Source of the DNA: Chamaea fasciata
Lineage: Eukaryota > Chordata > Aves > Passeriformes > Sylviidae
Direction of reading: 5' to 3'
Assembly: GCA_029207755.1 (NCBI GenBank)
Contig: JARCOQ010000017.1
Location: 6,336,945 to 6,400,944, forward strand
Length of the DNA: 64,000 bases
A model generated the notes under the pieces. That model was not told where the DNA came from. It saw only the letters and a program-made list of their open reading frames with translations, and did not search any database. Of the stretch, positions 23,501-38,500 are shown one piece after another (within the stretch, counting starts at the first letter, position 1; each line of letters begins with the position of its first letter). A program made the position numbers and the translations under genes.

Positions 23501-26500
23501 TGAAGGCATCACCATCACTGGAGGGGTCTGTGTGATAGCCACACATTTCATTTCCTTCCCAGCATCAATTGCCCTGAAATACCACCTTTACACACTGAGT
23601 TGTCGTGTCTGATCAGCTGGGAAGAGCTGGAACCCTTTTTCTTTCCTCCTAAGTATTTTCTTAGTGCAACCTGAAGATTTTTTGACCCTTGATGGATAAC
23701 AAATCACTCTTCAAATTATCCAAACTCTCTGTTTCATCAAATAAATGGGAACATTTGGCATTGCCTTTTTAAATTTGTTGGTCTAATTTTTTGGTTTAGA
23801 AATAGCTGTTTCAATATTTCCTCTATTTCAGCAGAAAAGCTGAGAACTAAACTGCTTTAACAAACCCAAACAAAATTATTTAACACTGTCAGGTTAGGAA
23901 CTTTTTTTTTTTAATATACTCCATTTTCCTCCATTTATTCATCCCAAATACCAAAACGCCCATGCTCTCAAAAGTGGCTTTGAGATGGGCAATGCTGCAC
24001 AACTTCCCCTCCTCTTGTCTTGCTTTTAGCATGTGAAAGCACTGTAAAGCTTGGTTGATTTTTTTTTTTTTAATTTATGGAGTTCTGTGTGCAAACCTGG
24101 TTACAAAGCAGTTATGAACCTTACTTCTTGTCACTATGCTCCATTCCACGTGCCTAAGATATATTTTCTGGGAAGTGGAGGAAAACAGGTTAAAGAAGAT
24201 GGAGAACATGCTGGCAGAGCAGAATTTCAGCTGGTCCTTCTTAACTCTGCATCAGGGCCATCACTGTGGAAGCTGGAACACAATACCCACAAACTCTCCA
24301 CAGCCCTAAACCATTAATTATGGCTTGTGAAGCATAAAGGAAAAGTTGGAGGACCTCTGGGCCAAGCATTACTGGCTTCTGTCCCAGAAAGTGTTAGATG
24401 AGATCAGTTCAGTGGAGCCAGCATGAACAATTATTTGAGACTTTAAAAGTTCACCACCACCTGTTGTCCCAAAATCTTTTTTCCTAAGCTAAGAGAAAAC
24501 CCTGAGGTGTGCCAGTGAATGGTGCCCCCAAGGGCAGCAAATCAAGGACAATGACACAGCTGGCACATGGTGGTACTGCAAAAGGAAGTGCTGGAATCAT
24601 CACCCCCAGAAGAATTAAAAAAAAAAAAATGTAGATTTGGCGTTGAGGGACACGGTTTAGTGGTGAACATGGCAGTGTTGGGTTAAAGGTTGGAATTCAT
24701 GATCTTGGAGGTCTTTTCTCACTCAAACAATTTTGTGATTGATATCCACTGACCTGGAGTGATCAGACCTTGCCTTTTCAGAGGAGGTGGGAGGCCACTG
24801 CAGGAAGGAGTGTGAGGCTTTCCATGTGTTTCATGCTGATGAAAACCATCACACTCCTTCCCTGTGACGAGACCGAAGATGCTCCTTCCTCAGTGCTTAA
24901 CACCTGCTTGGTGATCTACAACACACCTTCTAGTGGGACTGGGTCTGTGGTGGTCACAACTTGTCCTGTGCCACCACTGGGAGCCACCACCCTGGACCAG
25001 CTGTTCCCACCCACACCCCGTGGATGAGAGAGATGATGAGATGATGATGGCATGGGAGAGAGAAACCACAAGCCAAGTGAGGCAGTACCTGCCCTTGTCC
25101 AGGTAATCACTGGGGGAGGGTGACCCTCAGCAGAGCAGGGGAAATCCACACTTTGTCCCTCAGTCACTGTCTGATCCGTGGGAATGACGACAAACCTGGG
25201 AGCATCTGGAAGGGAGAGGAATGACTGAGCAGCAGGAAACACTCAGGCAGCAACCTCAGGGAGTTCATGGGAGCAGAACCGGTCACAAGACTCAAATACA
25301 CCCCGCTGACCAAACACTGTGTCCCAGAAATGTCACAGAATCTCCACAGGATCAGCCTGGAAGCCCTCACCTTGCACTATGATCCTTGCTGTGGCTTGGA
25401 TGGAGCCCTCAGAGTTGCTGGCATTGCAGTTGTACTGCCCCTGGTCTGAGAAGGTGACGTTCTGAATGAAGAGTCCTCCAGAGCTGGTGATGGTGAAACG
25501 GGAATCCTGTGGCAAAGGAGAGCCCGTGCCAAGGGTCCAGCTGATGCGAGGGTGGGGGTGCCCAGAGACCCCACACTCCAGGGTGACACTTTCCCCAACC
25601 AGTACTTCGGTGTTCTGTGGTTGGATCACAAAAGTGGGCTTGGCTGGAAGGAAAGGAGAGCTTTAGCAACCAGCTCTGCTGCCTGCTCACTGATGGGCAG
25701 AAGCTGCTTGGACTCTTCTGCCACCCAGCAACCCACCCTGGTTCTTCCCTGACATCCAAATCCTCGCTGTGAGCAATGCCCCCAGCATCTTCCTACCACC
25801 TCCTCACACCCACTCACTCAGTGCTGGAGCTTCCTCACACCCATGTCCCCTTCACCCTTGTGCTCCAGAACTCATCCCAGATTTCACACTCCCTCCCCAG
25901 TCCCAAATTACCTTCAATCCCTGAGTACCCCTATTCCCACTCCAGTGGGAACCCCTCAAGCCCGGGCCTCGGCTGTCATCACTCTCTCTCCCAGCACACC
26001 AAGGACATCTTGGCACACACAGAGCTGGGAATGACTCTGATTTAGCTCCACTCCCATCCCCAACCCCAGCTGGGCTGTAAAGGGCTGCTCAAAGCTCAAT
26101 TACATGGGGTGCCAGAGTAGCGCAGCACGACCTCCTGTGTCTTGGCCTCCCCAGCAATGTTCTTGGCCATGCACTGGTAGACGCCTTTGTCAGACTCCTT
26201 GGTGTTCTGGATCATCAAGGTACCATCTTGCAACAGGTTCAGCCGGTTGTCATCTTTCATGTCTATCTTGTTACTGAAAAAACAGCCACAAACATGCAAA
26301 ATCTGAAGGGAATAAAGATTGGACCCCCCTGGGGGGATCTGGGGGCTTTGCATTGCAGTAAGTTGGTGTTTCTTGGAGCTGTTCTGAGACTTCATGAAAT
26401 TTGCAGCAAGAGTTCTGATTCACAGCACCGAACTGCAGCTCCAGCTCTGATTTGCTCCTTGGGTGAGCTGCTTTTTCTCTCCCCACTGATTACACAGGAC

Positions 26501-29500
26501 ATTTACAGCCCATCAGAAGAGCACTCTGTTCCCATGTCACAGCATCACTGCCATTGTCAGGGTGTCCTGGCCCGGAAAGCCTGTTCTCCTTATTCACTAA
26601 GTGCAAATTTAAAAATGAATTAATATTGTTCTTGTGTGTTGCCATTGCTATTCAAACTCGAGCCTCAAAGGCCTCAGAGGAGCAAAAAGCTCTGAGAGGT
26701 CACCATGGGACCCCATCCCAGCTTGGACTCCAACCCAGCCCAAGAGCTGTGAAACATCTTCCTTCTTTCTGCAGTGACCTGTGACCCCTGGATCCCAGCC
26801 TGTGGCAGGAGGTCCCAGTGCTGCATCCCATTTGTCCTAGCACGAAGGAATCTTGGATGGTTGCAGATGATGGAAAGGGAAGAAGGGACCTCTCTCCCCC
26901 TAGGACAAAGGCTGAACCCACTATGCAATCTAATCTGCTTGCTGGGCATTTATTTAATTCCCCTGGTGTCTCCTCACTCCGGCCATATCTCGTTTGTTGA
27001 ACATTTATTATCATTACCCTTCTTACAATGCTGTCTTTGGGAGCCTGCCAGCATTTCCCTAACAAAACCTTCTTTCCAAAGGGACTTAACTCAGCCATAA
27101 ACTTTTGCTCTGAGCTGAAACTCTGCCTGGTGGGGGGTTTGCTGGAGAAGCACACATTGATCATTTTTTATTAATAACGGAACCCTGCTCAGGCTTCACC
27201 AGACAAGAAGCTCATAAAGCAGCAAAGCAGCTTCACTTCCACAGTGGGCATAGAATATTTTATTGTGCAGCATTTCCTAGAACACTCTGGCATCTAGCAC
27301 ATAACCTATATGCAAATTTGCAAATTTGTCCTTCAGTGGGGCACAGCAGTTTTTCCCTTTGGAAAGAAACCTCATACCTAGCACAATCAGCCATTAGTGA
27401 GAAGCATTTCAGCAGTTAACAAATGGCAAGCACAGTGGCTGAGAGCAACATGAAACGCTAATTTTATTTTTTTTCCTGATCAAAAGACAATTGCTTTCAG
27501 CCTGCAGAGTATGTTTATAGGAAAGTTATAAGCTCTTGGAATCCATCACAAACACAGACGAAATATTTCAAATGCAGATGAAAACACCACTTGGATTACG
27601 TGGTCACCAGAGAATGCTGTTAAAAGGAAGGTAAATATAACCCATGAAGTAGCCATTTCTTTTTTCTTTCTTTTTTTTTTTTTTTTAAACCGTGTGTGAA
27701 ACAACTTTTTTAATTACAGACGGGCACTGAAGAGCTCAGTGCTTGAAAACCATTGCCACCCCAGGGCTCCTTGCATGTGACTTACTTGTTGTGCAGCCAA
27801 ATAATGGCAGGCTTTGGGTTGCCTTCTGCCCTGCAGGTGAAATAAACTGTATTTCCCAAGAGCACATCCACGTCATGGGGTTCTGAGGTTATTCGAGGCC
27901 TCTCTGCAAAACACCATTTGAACACAACCCAGTCCAAAGCAGCACAAAACTTCCTGGAGCCCAGCTGGGGTATGGTGGGGCACACAGCACCCACCCTGCA
28001 ATGCCACAAGAAACAGGCACCAGGCACAGCAGCATCTGCTCAGAGGCACCCCAGAACTCACTAACACCTGCAAATACCATGGAGGAATAGCATCATTCAC
28101 CTGTAAGGGCTCGGGGGAATTGTCACTGTTCCTATTCCCAGTATGTTGGGCAGTTCCCACCGAGCTGACTGTAAACTGGTTCATTATAGAGCTGGTCCCT
28201 GCCTCCCCCCAAAGAAGGAAAGAAGTCAGTAGCATCCTCACTTGGGTTGTTTTTCTGCCCTTGGCAGCCTGCAGCTTCCTGCTCCACCTGAACACAGAGC
28301 CAGTTCCCTGCAAACCCCACCACTTCCTTCCCATCAGGATTTCATTCATTATGGCCCTAATTCATCATCCTATCCCTATCCAGCCAAGCCTTTCACTGTG
28401 TGCTTCACTTGGAGATGTACTCAAGCACCAAGCAAGTTAAACATTGAAAGGATGTGCTAAAACAGGGAGGAATTTATGGACAAGACTAGAAGTGCTTGAT
28501 CTTGATTCAGCAAAAACCTTATCCATTTCACAATCTGCATGCTCACCAGTAATCCAGTAAAACCAGCTGGACTATTCCTAAAATTGAGAATCTGTCACCT
28601 CCTCCAGTAGAAGGTCAGTGTCCTCACTCCTCAAGTTAATGGCTCAGAAAAAATCCCCAAAGGCAAACCCAGCACAGCCCCACAGCACAAAACACTGACC
28701 CCGGGCAGATTTACCTCTGTGGCTCACAGCTGCTCCAAGCTGTGGGTTAATGGTACCAGCAGCTTTGAGACTGACTCAAATATCAGCCACCTGCATGGGT
28801 AGAGCTCTGTGCTGAATTCTGGATCATTTGTCTTCCCAGATGGCACACCACGAAATGCCAGCAAAATCTTCCCACCAGGTGCTCCGGCTAATTTGACAGA
28901 CACCCCACTGTGTTTCCATGCCTAATCCAGAACAAATTTGCACTAACAGCTGTACTGTGGCACCGGGAGTGTGTTGGGGACAGCCTGTTGTGTGGCACAG
29001 CCACTCCATGTGTCCCCAGCTGCTTTCCTTAGGCTTTTCCTATCCCCCCACTTTGAGGTCACAGACCCATTTGTGCCAACTCAACCCTTTGCATGGCTGT
29101 GCTCTAAATTAAGCTGTGAAATGGTCAGAATTTAAAAAAAAAAAAAATCCTAAGAGAAAAGCTGGATTCAATGGAGAGCTCTTTAAAATCCACATTTGAG
29201 CTGAGCTCACACGTTTGGCTCACAGCAGGATGATGCACAGCTGGACTGGCATATCCAGAAGGGATGCTAACAGCCAGCCCATGTGGGTGGGAATTTCTCA
29301 AACTCACTCTGCCAGCAGCAAAGCACCATGGAACTACAGCCAATGTTTGTGGCAACCTCCACTTAAAAATCAGAGTTTTGTCTTACCTCCATTTAAAAAA
29401 TCAGAGATTTGTCTTTTTCTATATGAAATAACTAATTTTAGGAATTTTTCTGAACAAAACCTAATTTAAAGTTCTAAATTGAAAGAAGAACAGCCTAACA

Positions 29501-32500
29501 AAAACCATTGGTTACACCACAGTCAAACACAGCAGTCAGCTCCATATCTACCATGTCCTCCCTCAGGTTTCCAGTTGTGTTTTCAGCCACTGCAGCTCTC
29601 CCAGTGCTCCCCTTCTCTTCAGCCTAATGTGGGGTATTTCCTCTGGTTTCTGGTTTAGCCAGGGTTGCAGCAGATCTTTTACCAGCCTTACTCTACACTA
29701 AAAGCCAAGACAACCCACCAGCCAAAACAGAGCTGCTTCCAACACCTGTGGGGATGTCAGCTTCCTCCTGCAGCCCCACTGGGATTTTCCCATTCCAGCA
29801 GTGAAGGAGGGAGAAATCGGGATGCCAGCAGAGGGAAGAGGGAAGAGGGAAGAGAAGGGCTGGAGGAAGCAATTCCCAGACCAAAGCCTATCTCCAGGGG
29901 CTGGGGGTGGCCGGTGGAGGGGTTTGGCCTGGCTCACCGCAGTTGAACTCCTGGGCGGTGAGGGTGACGATGGAGCGGCCGTGCAGGGCCCGCGGAGCCT
30001 CGCAGGTCGCAGCGGTCTGGATGCTGCCCTGCTCTGCGTATTTCTTCAGCAGCTCAGCCAGCCACAGCAGGTCACAGTCACAGAACAGAGAGTTGGAGTC
30101 CAGCCTCCTGCAACAGCCAGGGAAAGGCAGCTGAGAGCGCAGCCTGCAGCTGCTGCGCTGCCTCCTTCTCCAGGGAGCAGCAGGGGAACAGCCCTGCAGA
30201 GTGAAGGGTCACTTGGGTGGTTTGGCCTGCATTTGATTAGACCCCAAGTGAAAATTTGAGATACCGCATTGCCACCATGGTTAACTAGGATGCTTAAACA
30301 ATTACCATCAACCATTCCAGTTTCAGATAGAAATGATTTGGTTAAACCGGATTGTGTAGTTTAGGACTACTTGAAGCACTGAAATACTGGGCTTTACCCT
30401 GGGATGGAGATTTCTACCTTTACTGAATTCTGTAAGAGCTGCCTGTTACAACTTTTCTCGTTTAGCTCCAAGAAGGCCTCCCCCTTTATTTATGTGTGTT
30501 GGGATCGGACCCTTTCTGTAACCAGCTGTGAGAGGTTGCAGCATTTCTGCACAACTGGAAGAACTTTTATTGCTGCAATACAAGCCTGAACCACAGCAAA
30601 TGGAGCTCCAGTGACCTCCCAGTGCCCCCAGCCTCTTCCCTGCACTGACCTCATTCCTATGAGCAGTGCTATCCATGAGGATAAATAAGGACTACAGGGG
30701 GATTAGTTTGTGCCTCCTTCCCCACTGACAGTTTTACAGTCGATGGGTCTGGGCCATTTTGAAAACCATCACAGCCATCCAAAAAAACAAACAAAAAGCT
30801 CAAAAAAATGGAAGGAAAACCGAACACTTTCAGGGTCACATATCTGAGAATGTGAGATCTCACACAGGGCCATAACTGAGCATTTTATAGACACCCCAAC
30901 TTTTTCTCTGGCACCTACAGAGTGCATTTCACAAGATACTCCCTGTTAAAGAGAAGCGAAGCATTGTACCTGCTTGCAGAAATCACTGAGGGCTACAGTG
31001 AAAAATACATTATTTTATTGTACTTGAAAATCATGGCAGAACACCAAAATTCTTTTACCTCTTGCTTTTTTTCCTCTCAAACATATAATAGAACTTATTT
31101 CCAGAGGTCATAAAACCAAAGCAAGAAAGAAGTAAGCTTAAGAGACAGACAGGTTGCGTGGGAATGGCACCCTGGGGAATTCCTACATGGAAAGAGAATC
31201 ATGCCCCTTAGCACCCCTGTGACTAATTTCAATCTAGAAAACAAGCCTTTTCTTTTATGACTATGATTTTTCTTTCCATGTTAGATACTGATCTACAGAC
31301 ATGTTCAAGGTCATATCCATAACCTGGACTTTCTATATTTTTCAAGGATGTTTTATGGGTTCAAATTGTTGTGAAGACTTTCCAGGAATGTTCATTCCTG
31401 TGGCATTATTAAGATGTAAGCTGATTATAATTAGACACTAGCATAAAGAAACTTCTAACTGCTTAAATAAGCTTTCAGGTCCAATCAAAACTGTTACATA
31501 AACTTAGCAGTGGCCTTAGAAGCGCAACAACTAAAAGCTTTGCCAACCAGGCACATTCTTCCTCAGGTCCTGCCCATCTGATTGAAGATAAACAAGTCCT
31601 CTTTGCAGGCAATGTTTTTTACTCACAGCCGCTTGAGGGATTCCAGTTGAGAGAATGTCCCTGGATGAATCCTGGAAATCTTGTTGTTGTGCAAGAATCT
31701 GCAGTGGGAGAAGCCATGCCAAAACATTATTAAGTATTTGCACTGTGAGGATGATAACGCCCCAGGTCACAACTCAAATTCAGTGCAAAGGCTGCTCATC
31801 AAAATGGAGCTCGGTTTTTAAATTCCGTGTTTGTTTCCATGAGCTGGAGGGATTTCATCCCTTGGTGGGTGTGATGTAATATGCCAAAGCAGAGAGTGGG
31901 TGTGGGCTGGAAACAGTGACTCAGGATGTGATGGAACAGGTTTAAACTGGACCCTTGCAGTTTCTCTGCAAAAGGAGGAGAAAGGGCACAAAATCCCCTC
32001 AGACTGGACCCACCCTCTGTTTTCTGGGCCTGGGTCAGCTCCAGTTTAGACGGGACAGTTTCCTGCCCCTGTGCAGATAACGAGACAATTTTAGAAGGGC
32101 AGCCATTGGCGTTAGACAGCTCCTGCCTCAGACTCCATGTAGTTATTAACCCAAATCCATCAGCAAATCTAATTCAGACAACAGCCACCTAAACCGGGCT
32201 TGTCTCTGAACAACACTGAGGCAAATTCTCACTTCCGGAATCTTAGCACACACATAAAACTCCCCAGTTCTTAGGGAGAAACCCCGATGGAGCTAAAATG
32301 CACAGTCTTAATGGGGACCAAGAGGGGATAATTAACTCCCCATTCCCATGGTGGCAGGGGAATTTACTTGTGTTGGTTACATCTAAAACTCCTAAGAGAC
32401 CATTGACAAAAGACACGAAGCAGTTTTAGTAGGTGGTGGAGCAGGAGAGAAAAAAGCAGCACAGCTCGAGTGCAAATGTCGGTACACACACGTGTGCACC

Positions 32501-35500
32501 AGAGTTCAGCCTGGTTGCCCAGCTTGGAGGCTGAAAAACCTTCCTTTAAAATTTAAATCCAGAATTTTTGTTGGATCCAATACAGTGACTGAGATCAGCC
32601 ATGTACTGATCCAGGTCTGAATTTTCCTAAGGGTGTGGGATCCCACAATTTTATTTCTTTGGCATATATGGATATAAGGCACATTTCCATACAGCCCAGA
32701 AAAGCCTGCTGGTTTCTCCATGGAGTGGGAACCACACATGGACTGTTGTGCTGGTGGCTTCATTACTGCTAGAAGCAATCCTGGGGAGCAGGAGACTCCA
32801 TTTCCTTACTGCTCTCAAGAAGGATGTGTGTTTTTCTTGTTAGACTTTCTTCTGAATTTATCCCTTTTCCATCCCCTTTTTTTTTTGCTCACTCTGCCCA
32901 ACAGTGACTAATGTTGCTGACCTTATGCTCAGAGTAAAATTTCACTTGGCTTGACCAGCTGTAGGACTTTCTGCAGATTTACTCCTATTTAGATGGAAAT
33001 CTGAACATAACATAAAGTGGGAAATTCCCTTCACATCCTCAGTCACCCTCCTACTCGGCAATTATGTAAAATCTCTTTCTTTAAAGAAGTTTATTTTTGC
33101 ATTTTGAAGATTGCACTCTATGCTACCAAAACTGCTACACTAAATAAAGGGGTTTTCCCCATTCTCCTCACCCTTTTAGTCCCAAGAAATATCCCATTTT
33201 TACTCACAGCCTTTCAAGTTTAGGCAGGTCACTAAAAGTCTCCAGCTCCAGACTTTCCAGGTTGTTGAAATGCAGGTACCTGTGACACAGAAATCACACA
33301 GAAATCACACACAGATTGCACTTTAAGAGACAGGAAGTCCTCCCAGATCACTCCACCAGTGCCCCCCAGCTGTCACCACTCGGGGCAGGTGTTGAGAAGC
33401 CAGAATCCATGTGAGTGTCCCCAGTTTCCACATGCAAACACAGCAGCCAACATGGCTTTTCTGCTAATACAGATTCATATTTTTAGTTCCTCTAAAATGC
33501 AAAATGTGATCTGCCACTCCAGAGTCCATGGGGACCTCCTGCCTGTCCCAGTTCACCCCTTGCCATCAAGAGAAGAAACGTGGAGCCTGCAGAGAAGCTC
33601 ACCACAATACCTGAGCCTCTCTGTTGCCATGAGCTGTGACATTCACCAGCACAACTGACACATTCCTGGCATTTAGATGGACTTTGTACAGTCCCCAAAG
33701 TGCCTAAACTGTTCCCCTTTATTTTACACAGGCATAAATTTCACAGCAGACACAGATTAATCACAGATCTACAAATACTCATTCTCCTATTGTAGCTGAC
33801 TGCATTGAGAAGTAATTGCCTAAGCCTTCACATGGCTGTTTGATTTGTAATGGAAGGATTCATGATAAATGGTCCAGTATCAGAGCACAAACTGGGAGAG
33901 GGTGACTCAGATTCTGCACTGGAGGATCACTGTGGGGAAGACAGGGACGTGCTCTAATCAGGCTCAGATGTCTGCTGAGATTGCTTTGGACCTTGAGGAA
34001 GGCATCTGATCCTGTCCATCAATCGGGTTTTACTTTTTCTTGAAAAGCTGGCTTGTGGGGGACAGGAAAACGGGGTAGGATTTGAGCAAAGCTATTTCTT
34101 CTGGAGCTAAGCCTGCCTGGGATTGAAAACAGATGGGACTTTCAGCGGGTTGTTTGTTGGTTTTGTGGGTTTGTTGGTTTTGGTTTTTTTTCTTTTATTC
34201 GTGACATCAAGTCTGGAACGCTCACTGCTGAAATATCCCCGTGGGCAGCATCAGCTCTCTAAGCTCAGCTTAGAGCCAGTTTCAGCTTCCTAAATTTTCT
34301 CTCAGGCATCTTTGCTGAGCTGGCTGATGAAAAACCACATTGTACCTGAGCTTGGTGGCACACCTATTGTTAGGATTGCCTGAAACTTCCAGTTATGCTC
34401 TGTCCTCTTGTGCTGTCAACCTGGAGAACAAACTGGATCCTATTTCTTTTACAGCCAAATCCTTGGTTGCATTCCAGCCCTATAAATGCTGTGGCTGGGA
34501 ACAATTCAGGAATTAGACCAGTTTCACCTTTGATTCCTGTTCTCCAGTGATACAAGTAAATCCTATATTTCAATTATTTAGGAAGAATAAATCATTGGGA
34601 AGAAATTCTTCCCTGTGAGGGTGCTGAGGCCCTGGCACAGGCTGCCCAGAGAAGCTGTGACTGGTCCATCCCTGGGAGTGTTCAAGGCGAGGTTGGATGG
34701 GGCTGGGAGCAACCTGGGATAGTGGAAGGTGTCCCTGCCCATGGCAGGGGGTTGGAATGAAATGAGCTCTAAGGTCCCTTCTAAGCCAGACCATTCCATG
34801 CATCTGTGATTCAAATATCCAAGATCACATTCTCTCCACCAGTCCCAGTTTAGGAAGGCACTTCAGAAGAGTCACACCTCAGTCTGTCCACCTCACCTCG
34901 AGAGTGGTGTACTAAGAGTCAAAAAACAAAACTTCTTTGAATAAACAGCAGAGTTTTGCCATACACAGAAGGGGAGCAAATGGGGACTGTTGGAGTGTCA
35001 CTGTGATGGACTCCAGCTGCCAGGAAAACACGAGGCTCCCTCCATCCCAGATTCAGCACAGAGTGCCACGCAGCTTGAGGGAAGGTCATTACTGTGTTTG
35101 TTTGGATCCATCATCTTCCCCCACTGGAATTTCCAGATGCTTTGCAACATGGGAGCATCACCACCCTGGTAGCTCCCAGGGCTGGGCTGTCCCAGCTCTC
35201 AGCTTGCCCTTCATCCCTTCACTCCCAGCAGAGCTTTGGATGAGAGAGAAACTCAACCAGCACCCTCAGTTTAAGTAAAGGACCAGATCTGACTCTCTGC
35301 TCAAGGAATCCCCAGACACAAACTCAGCAGAGCAGCTGCCTTCTGCTTCCAGCCCTCCTGCAGACCCCTCTCTCCTCCATCATAAGGTCCTTGGCAATAA
35401 AGGCCATCAGAAGCACAGCTGGGTTCTTCCTGTGCTCCAGAGGTTTGGGAGCAGGAGAAAACATATGGAACACCAGTGGGAAGAGACCTCAGCACTAACT

Positions 35501-38500
35501 AACCAAAACCAATACTCAGAACAGCTGTTTCCAAATGAACCCAGCAAAGTCTGGCAAATCTGGATGATAAAAGAGCAGAAGCTTCATCCTACCCCTCACT
35601 AAGTGCCTGCTGCTCTCCAAGCCTGGGAACACAGCATGCAAACAAGGCTCATCTGTACTTACAGCTGCTCCAGGGAATGCAGCCCGTGGAAGGCATGTTG
35701 CTGGATGCTCTGAATTTCATTTTTATAAAGGTAGCTTTCAAAAGGAGAGAAAGGGAACAGCATTAGGCCAACTGATCAGCAGTTGTGTTCTAAAAAGTCT
35801 CAGGAAACAGCAATGACCCTCAACCCACAGCAGAATGTGCTGCCTGGATTCAAGGGCAACATTTTATACCTCTGAAATGGAACTCCAAACACACACAGTA
35901 CGTCCTTGACTGGAAAATACTAAAAGTGGCTTGTTAGATTTTAAAGAGGTTAAGAAATTACTGAGCTACCAACTCACAGGTATTTCAGGTTCTCCAGATC
36001 TTCAAAGGATCTTCTCACAATTTGTTTTATCTGGTTATTGTTCAGCAGCCTGTTCAAATCAAGAAAGAAAAACACAGCTGGTGAAGTCAGCACGTGTGAG
36101 ATTTGTGGCATTTCTGTTCTTGGATGCCCACTGAAAAATTGTGAGCCCAGGTGTCACAGAATTTAAGATTTAATGGGGTTAACAAGTCAGAGTTTGGGTA
36201 CTCACACCAGCCAAGGCAGTGAGAAGGTTTCTCACCCAGAGGGGCCAAGTACTTCCAATACTGCAGTGCTCAAAGCATTTTCCTTAACTTTTGCCACAGT
36301 TTTCACCCCAAAGTGACAATTTGGTCCAGGAAAGGGATGAGAGGATGGGAGACAAGGAGAAAGAAGCAGTGGGGAGTGAGATATTAAATCAGTGCTGCCA
36401 CTCTTGTACAACCACGATAGGTTTGGAGGTGCCTGGTCGTGTTCAACAAGTGAGCAGGGGAGTGCAGAGCCAGTTTTTAAAAGTACAAATGCAGTTTAAA
36501 ACACCAGTTCCCAGTGGAGTTATAGGAGCCATAAAATGCTGATAGCTTTGCTTTAATCACTTTGAAACCAATACCCGCAAATGAGAAAGAAATAAATTCT
36601 ACTTTGGCTCCTGAGGCTGCTCAGAGACAACCTCTTTCAAACTTGGGAGCCTTGTGCCAGATTTTAACACAAAACCTCTGGCCCACCTGGCACAAGCCGT
36701 GTGTGACTTGTGTGTGCAGTTGCTGTGACTGTGAGCGCAATCAATGGCCAGCGCCAGTGACCAGAAACAGCCCAGCTCTGTAAGAGCCACGCTGTGCAGC
36801 AGCACAACCACGCAGCTGAGCCCTGCAGTGCTCTCCTGCAGCCCCTGCCAAGCCCAACACCGAGAAAACACAATAAATCACTTATAAATAGCTCCCTAAT
36901 ACCCAAAGTTTAGCTATTCATCGTGGCTGCCTGGCCGCGCTCCCGCGGGTCTCTGGCTGCGGTGTCCCACTCATGTTCAGGCCTGGCAAAACTCAGAGCT
37001 GGTGGAGCTTTTAGAGCTGCATAGCCCAGAGCTAAGGATTTCACCAGCCAGCACTAATTTTTAAAATTCCTAAATGGGGTTGTGGGCAGAGAGGGAATCT
37101 GTGACTGTGTACTGCAAAGATTTCTTTTTCAGGTGTTATAGGAAAAACAGAAATTCCCTGTGCAAGCAGCCAGACCTTACTACACTGGGTCACATTCAAT
37201 ACATGCACTGGATGTGCATTTTACAAGCTGATTTTTGCCATGGCTCTGCTCCTCAGGAACGATCTGCCACCAGGCAGCAGGTGAGAAGACAGTTCAGCAC
37301 TTTCCCAGCAGCAAAACCCAATTTCTGCCCCGCTTTTCTGGAGAAAAAAGAACAGCCAGCCTCTGCCATTACAAGCCAAGGTCTTTTCCTGGCCCAAAAC
37401 AGCTTTTGCAGGTAAAGGATAGAGAGAAAAAAAACAAAGAGATGGGGAGAAATGGTAAAAAATTGTGGGTAAAGAAGATGAAGGTAAAATCAAACACCTC
37501 AGGGATGACAGAAGAGATAAAAGATGTCAGAAGCACACACATGTGATGACAGCTTCACAAATTCCCTCCAGGCACATGAGCCACACCAGTTTTCCCCCCG
37601 TTTTTTCTCAGGTGGAGAATTACACTGAGTCATAAAAAAAGCATGTGAGAAACTCAAGAGCAAACAACTTTGGAAGTCAGGTAATGAGGGGTTGAGAAAA
37701 ACTTCCTTATCCTGGATTTGACTATCCTCCCTGGATTAGCTGCCCTGATTCCACAGGTGTGGGTGCCACTGCCAGGCTGCACATGCCAGGGCTGGGCACA
37801 GGGTTGAGGCAGACAAAGCTGGAGAGCTCCTGCACAGCTGGAAGCAAAGGCTCCATGCACACAGCTGAGGTCAAATAGCCCGGGCTCACTCATAAGGATG
37901 CAAAAATGATGTCAACTCCTTGGAACACACGATCCCGCTCTGACAGCCAGCTATGCTGAGTGGAAATACAATCCCTGAGCATCGACCCAAAAGTTTATTT
38001 GATGACTGAACACCCAAGGGCTGGAAATAACCGCCTGAGAGCAGTGTGGGAGAGGGCTTTTGTCTATTTGCCCACAGGACAAAGGCAACACGGGCAGTGT
38101 TTCCCTGTCAAACAACTGGCACTGGCCATTGGCCTCCCAGGGGACAGGTGACAGTGACCAGGTGAGCAGGGTCACACCAACAGCCTGAGCAGCCCCAGGC
38201 AGCAGCACAGTCCGGAGCCCTTCGCTGATTGTGATCTTTAATGCTCAGAGTTCAGACCAGGACTGATCTCCACTGGGATTTCAAATTGCATTATGTTGTC
38301 TGGCTGTGTTTTGGGGCTATTTAAAAGCATTATCCCAGTCTGTTTTGTTGTCTTGGCTATTTTGCACAGTTCAAGGGAGTGTAATCACTGACCCAGCCAA
38401 ATAAGATGAATCCTGGAAGTTCAGATGGCAAGCAACACACAGGGCTCTTATCTCATCGTCTGATACTTAAAAATTTGTTCATTGCCTGATTAAAGGATAA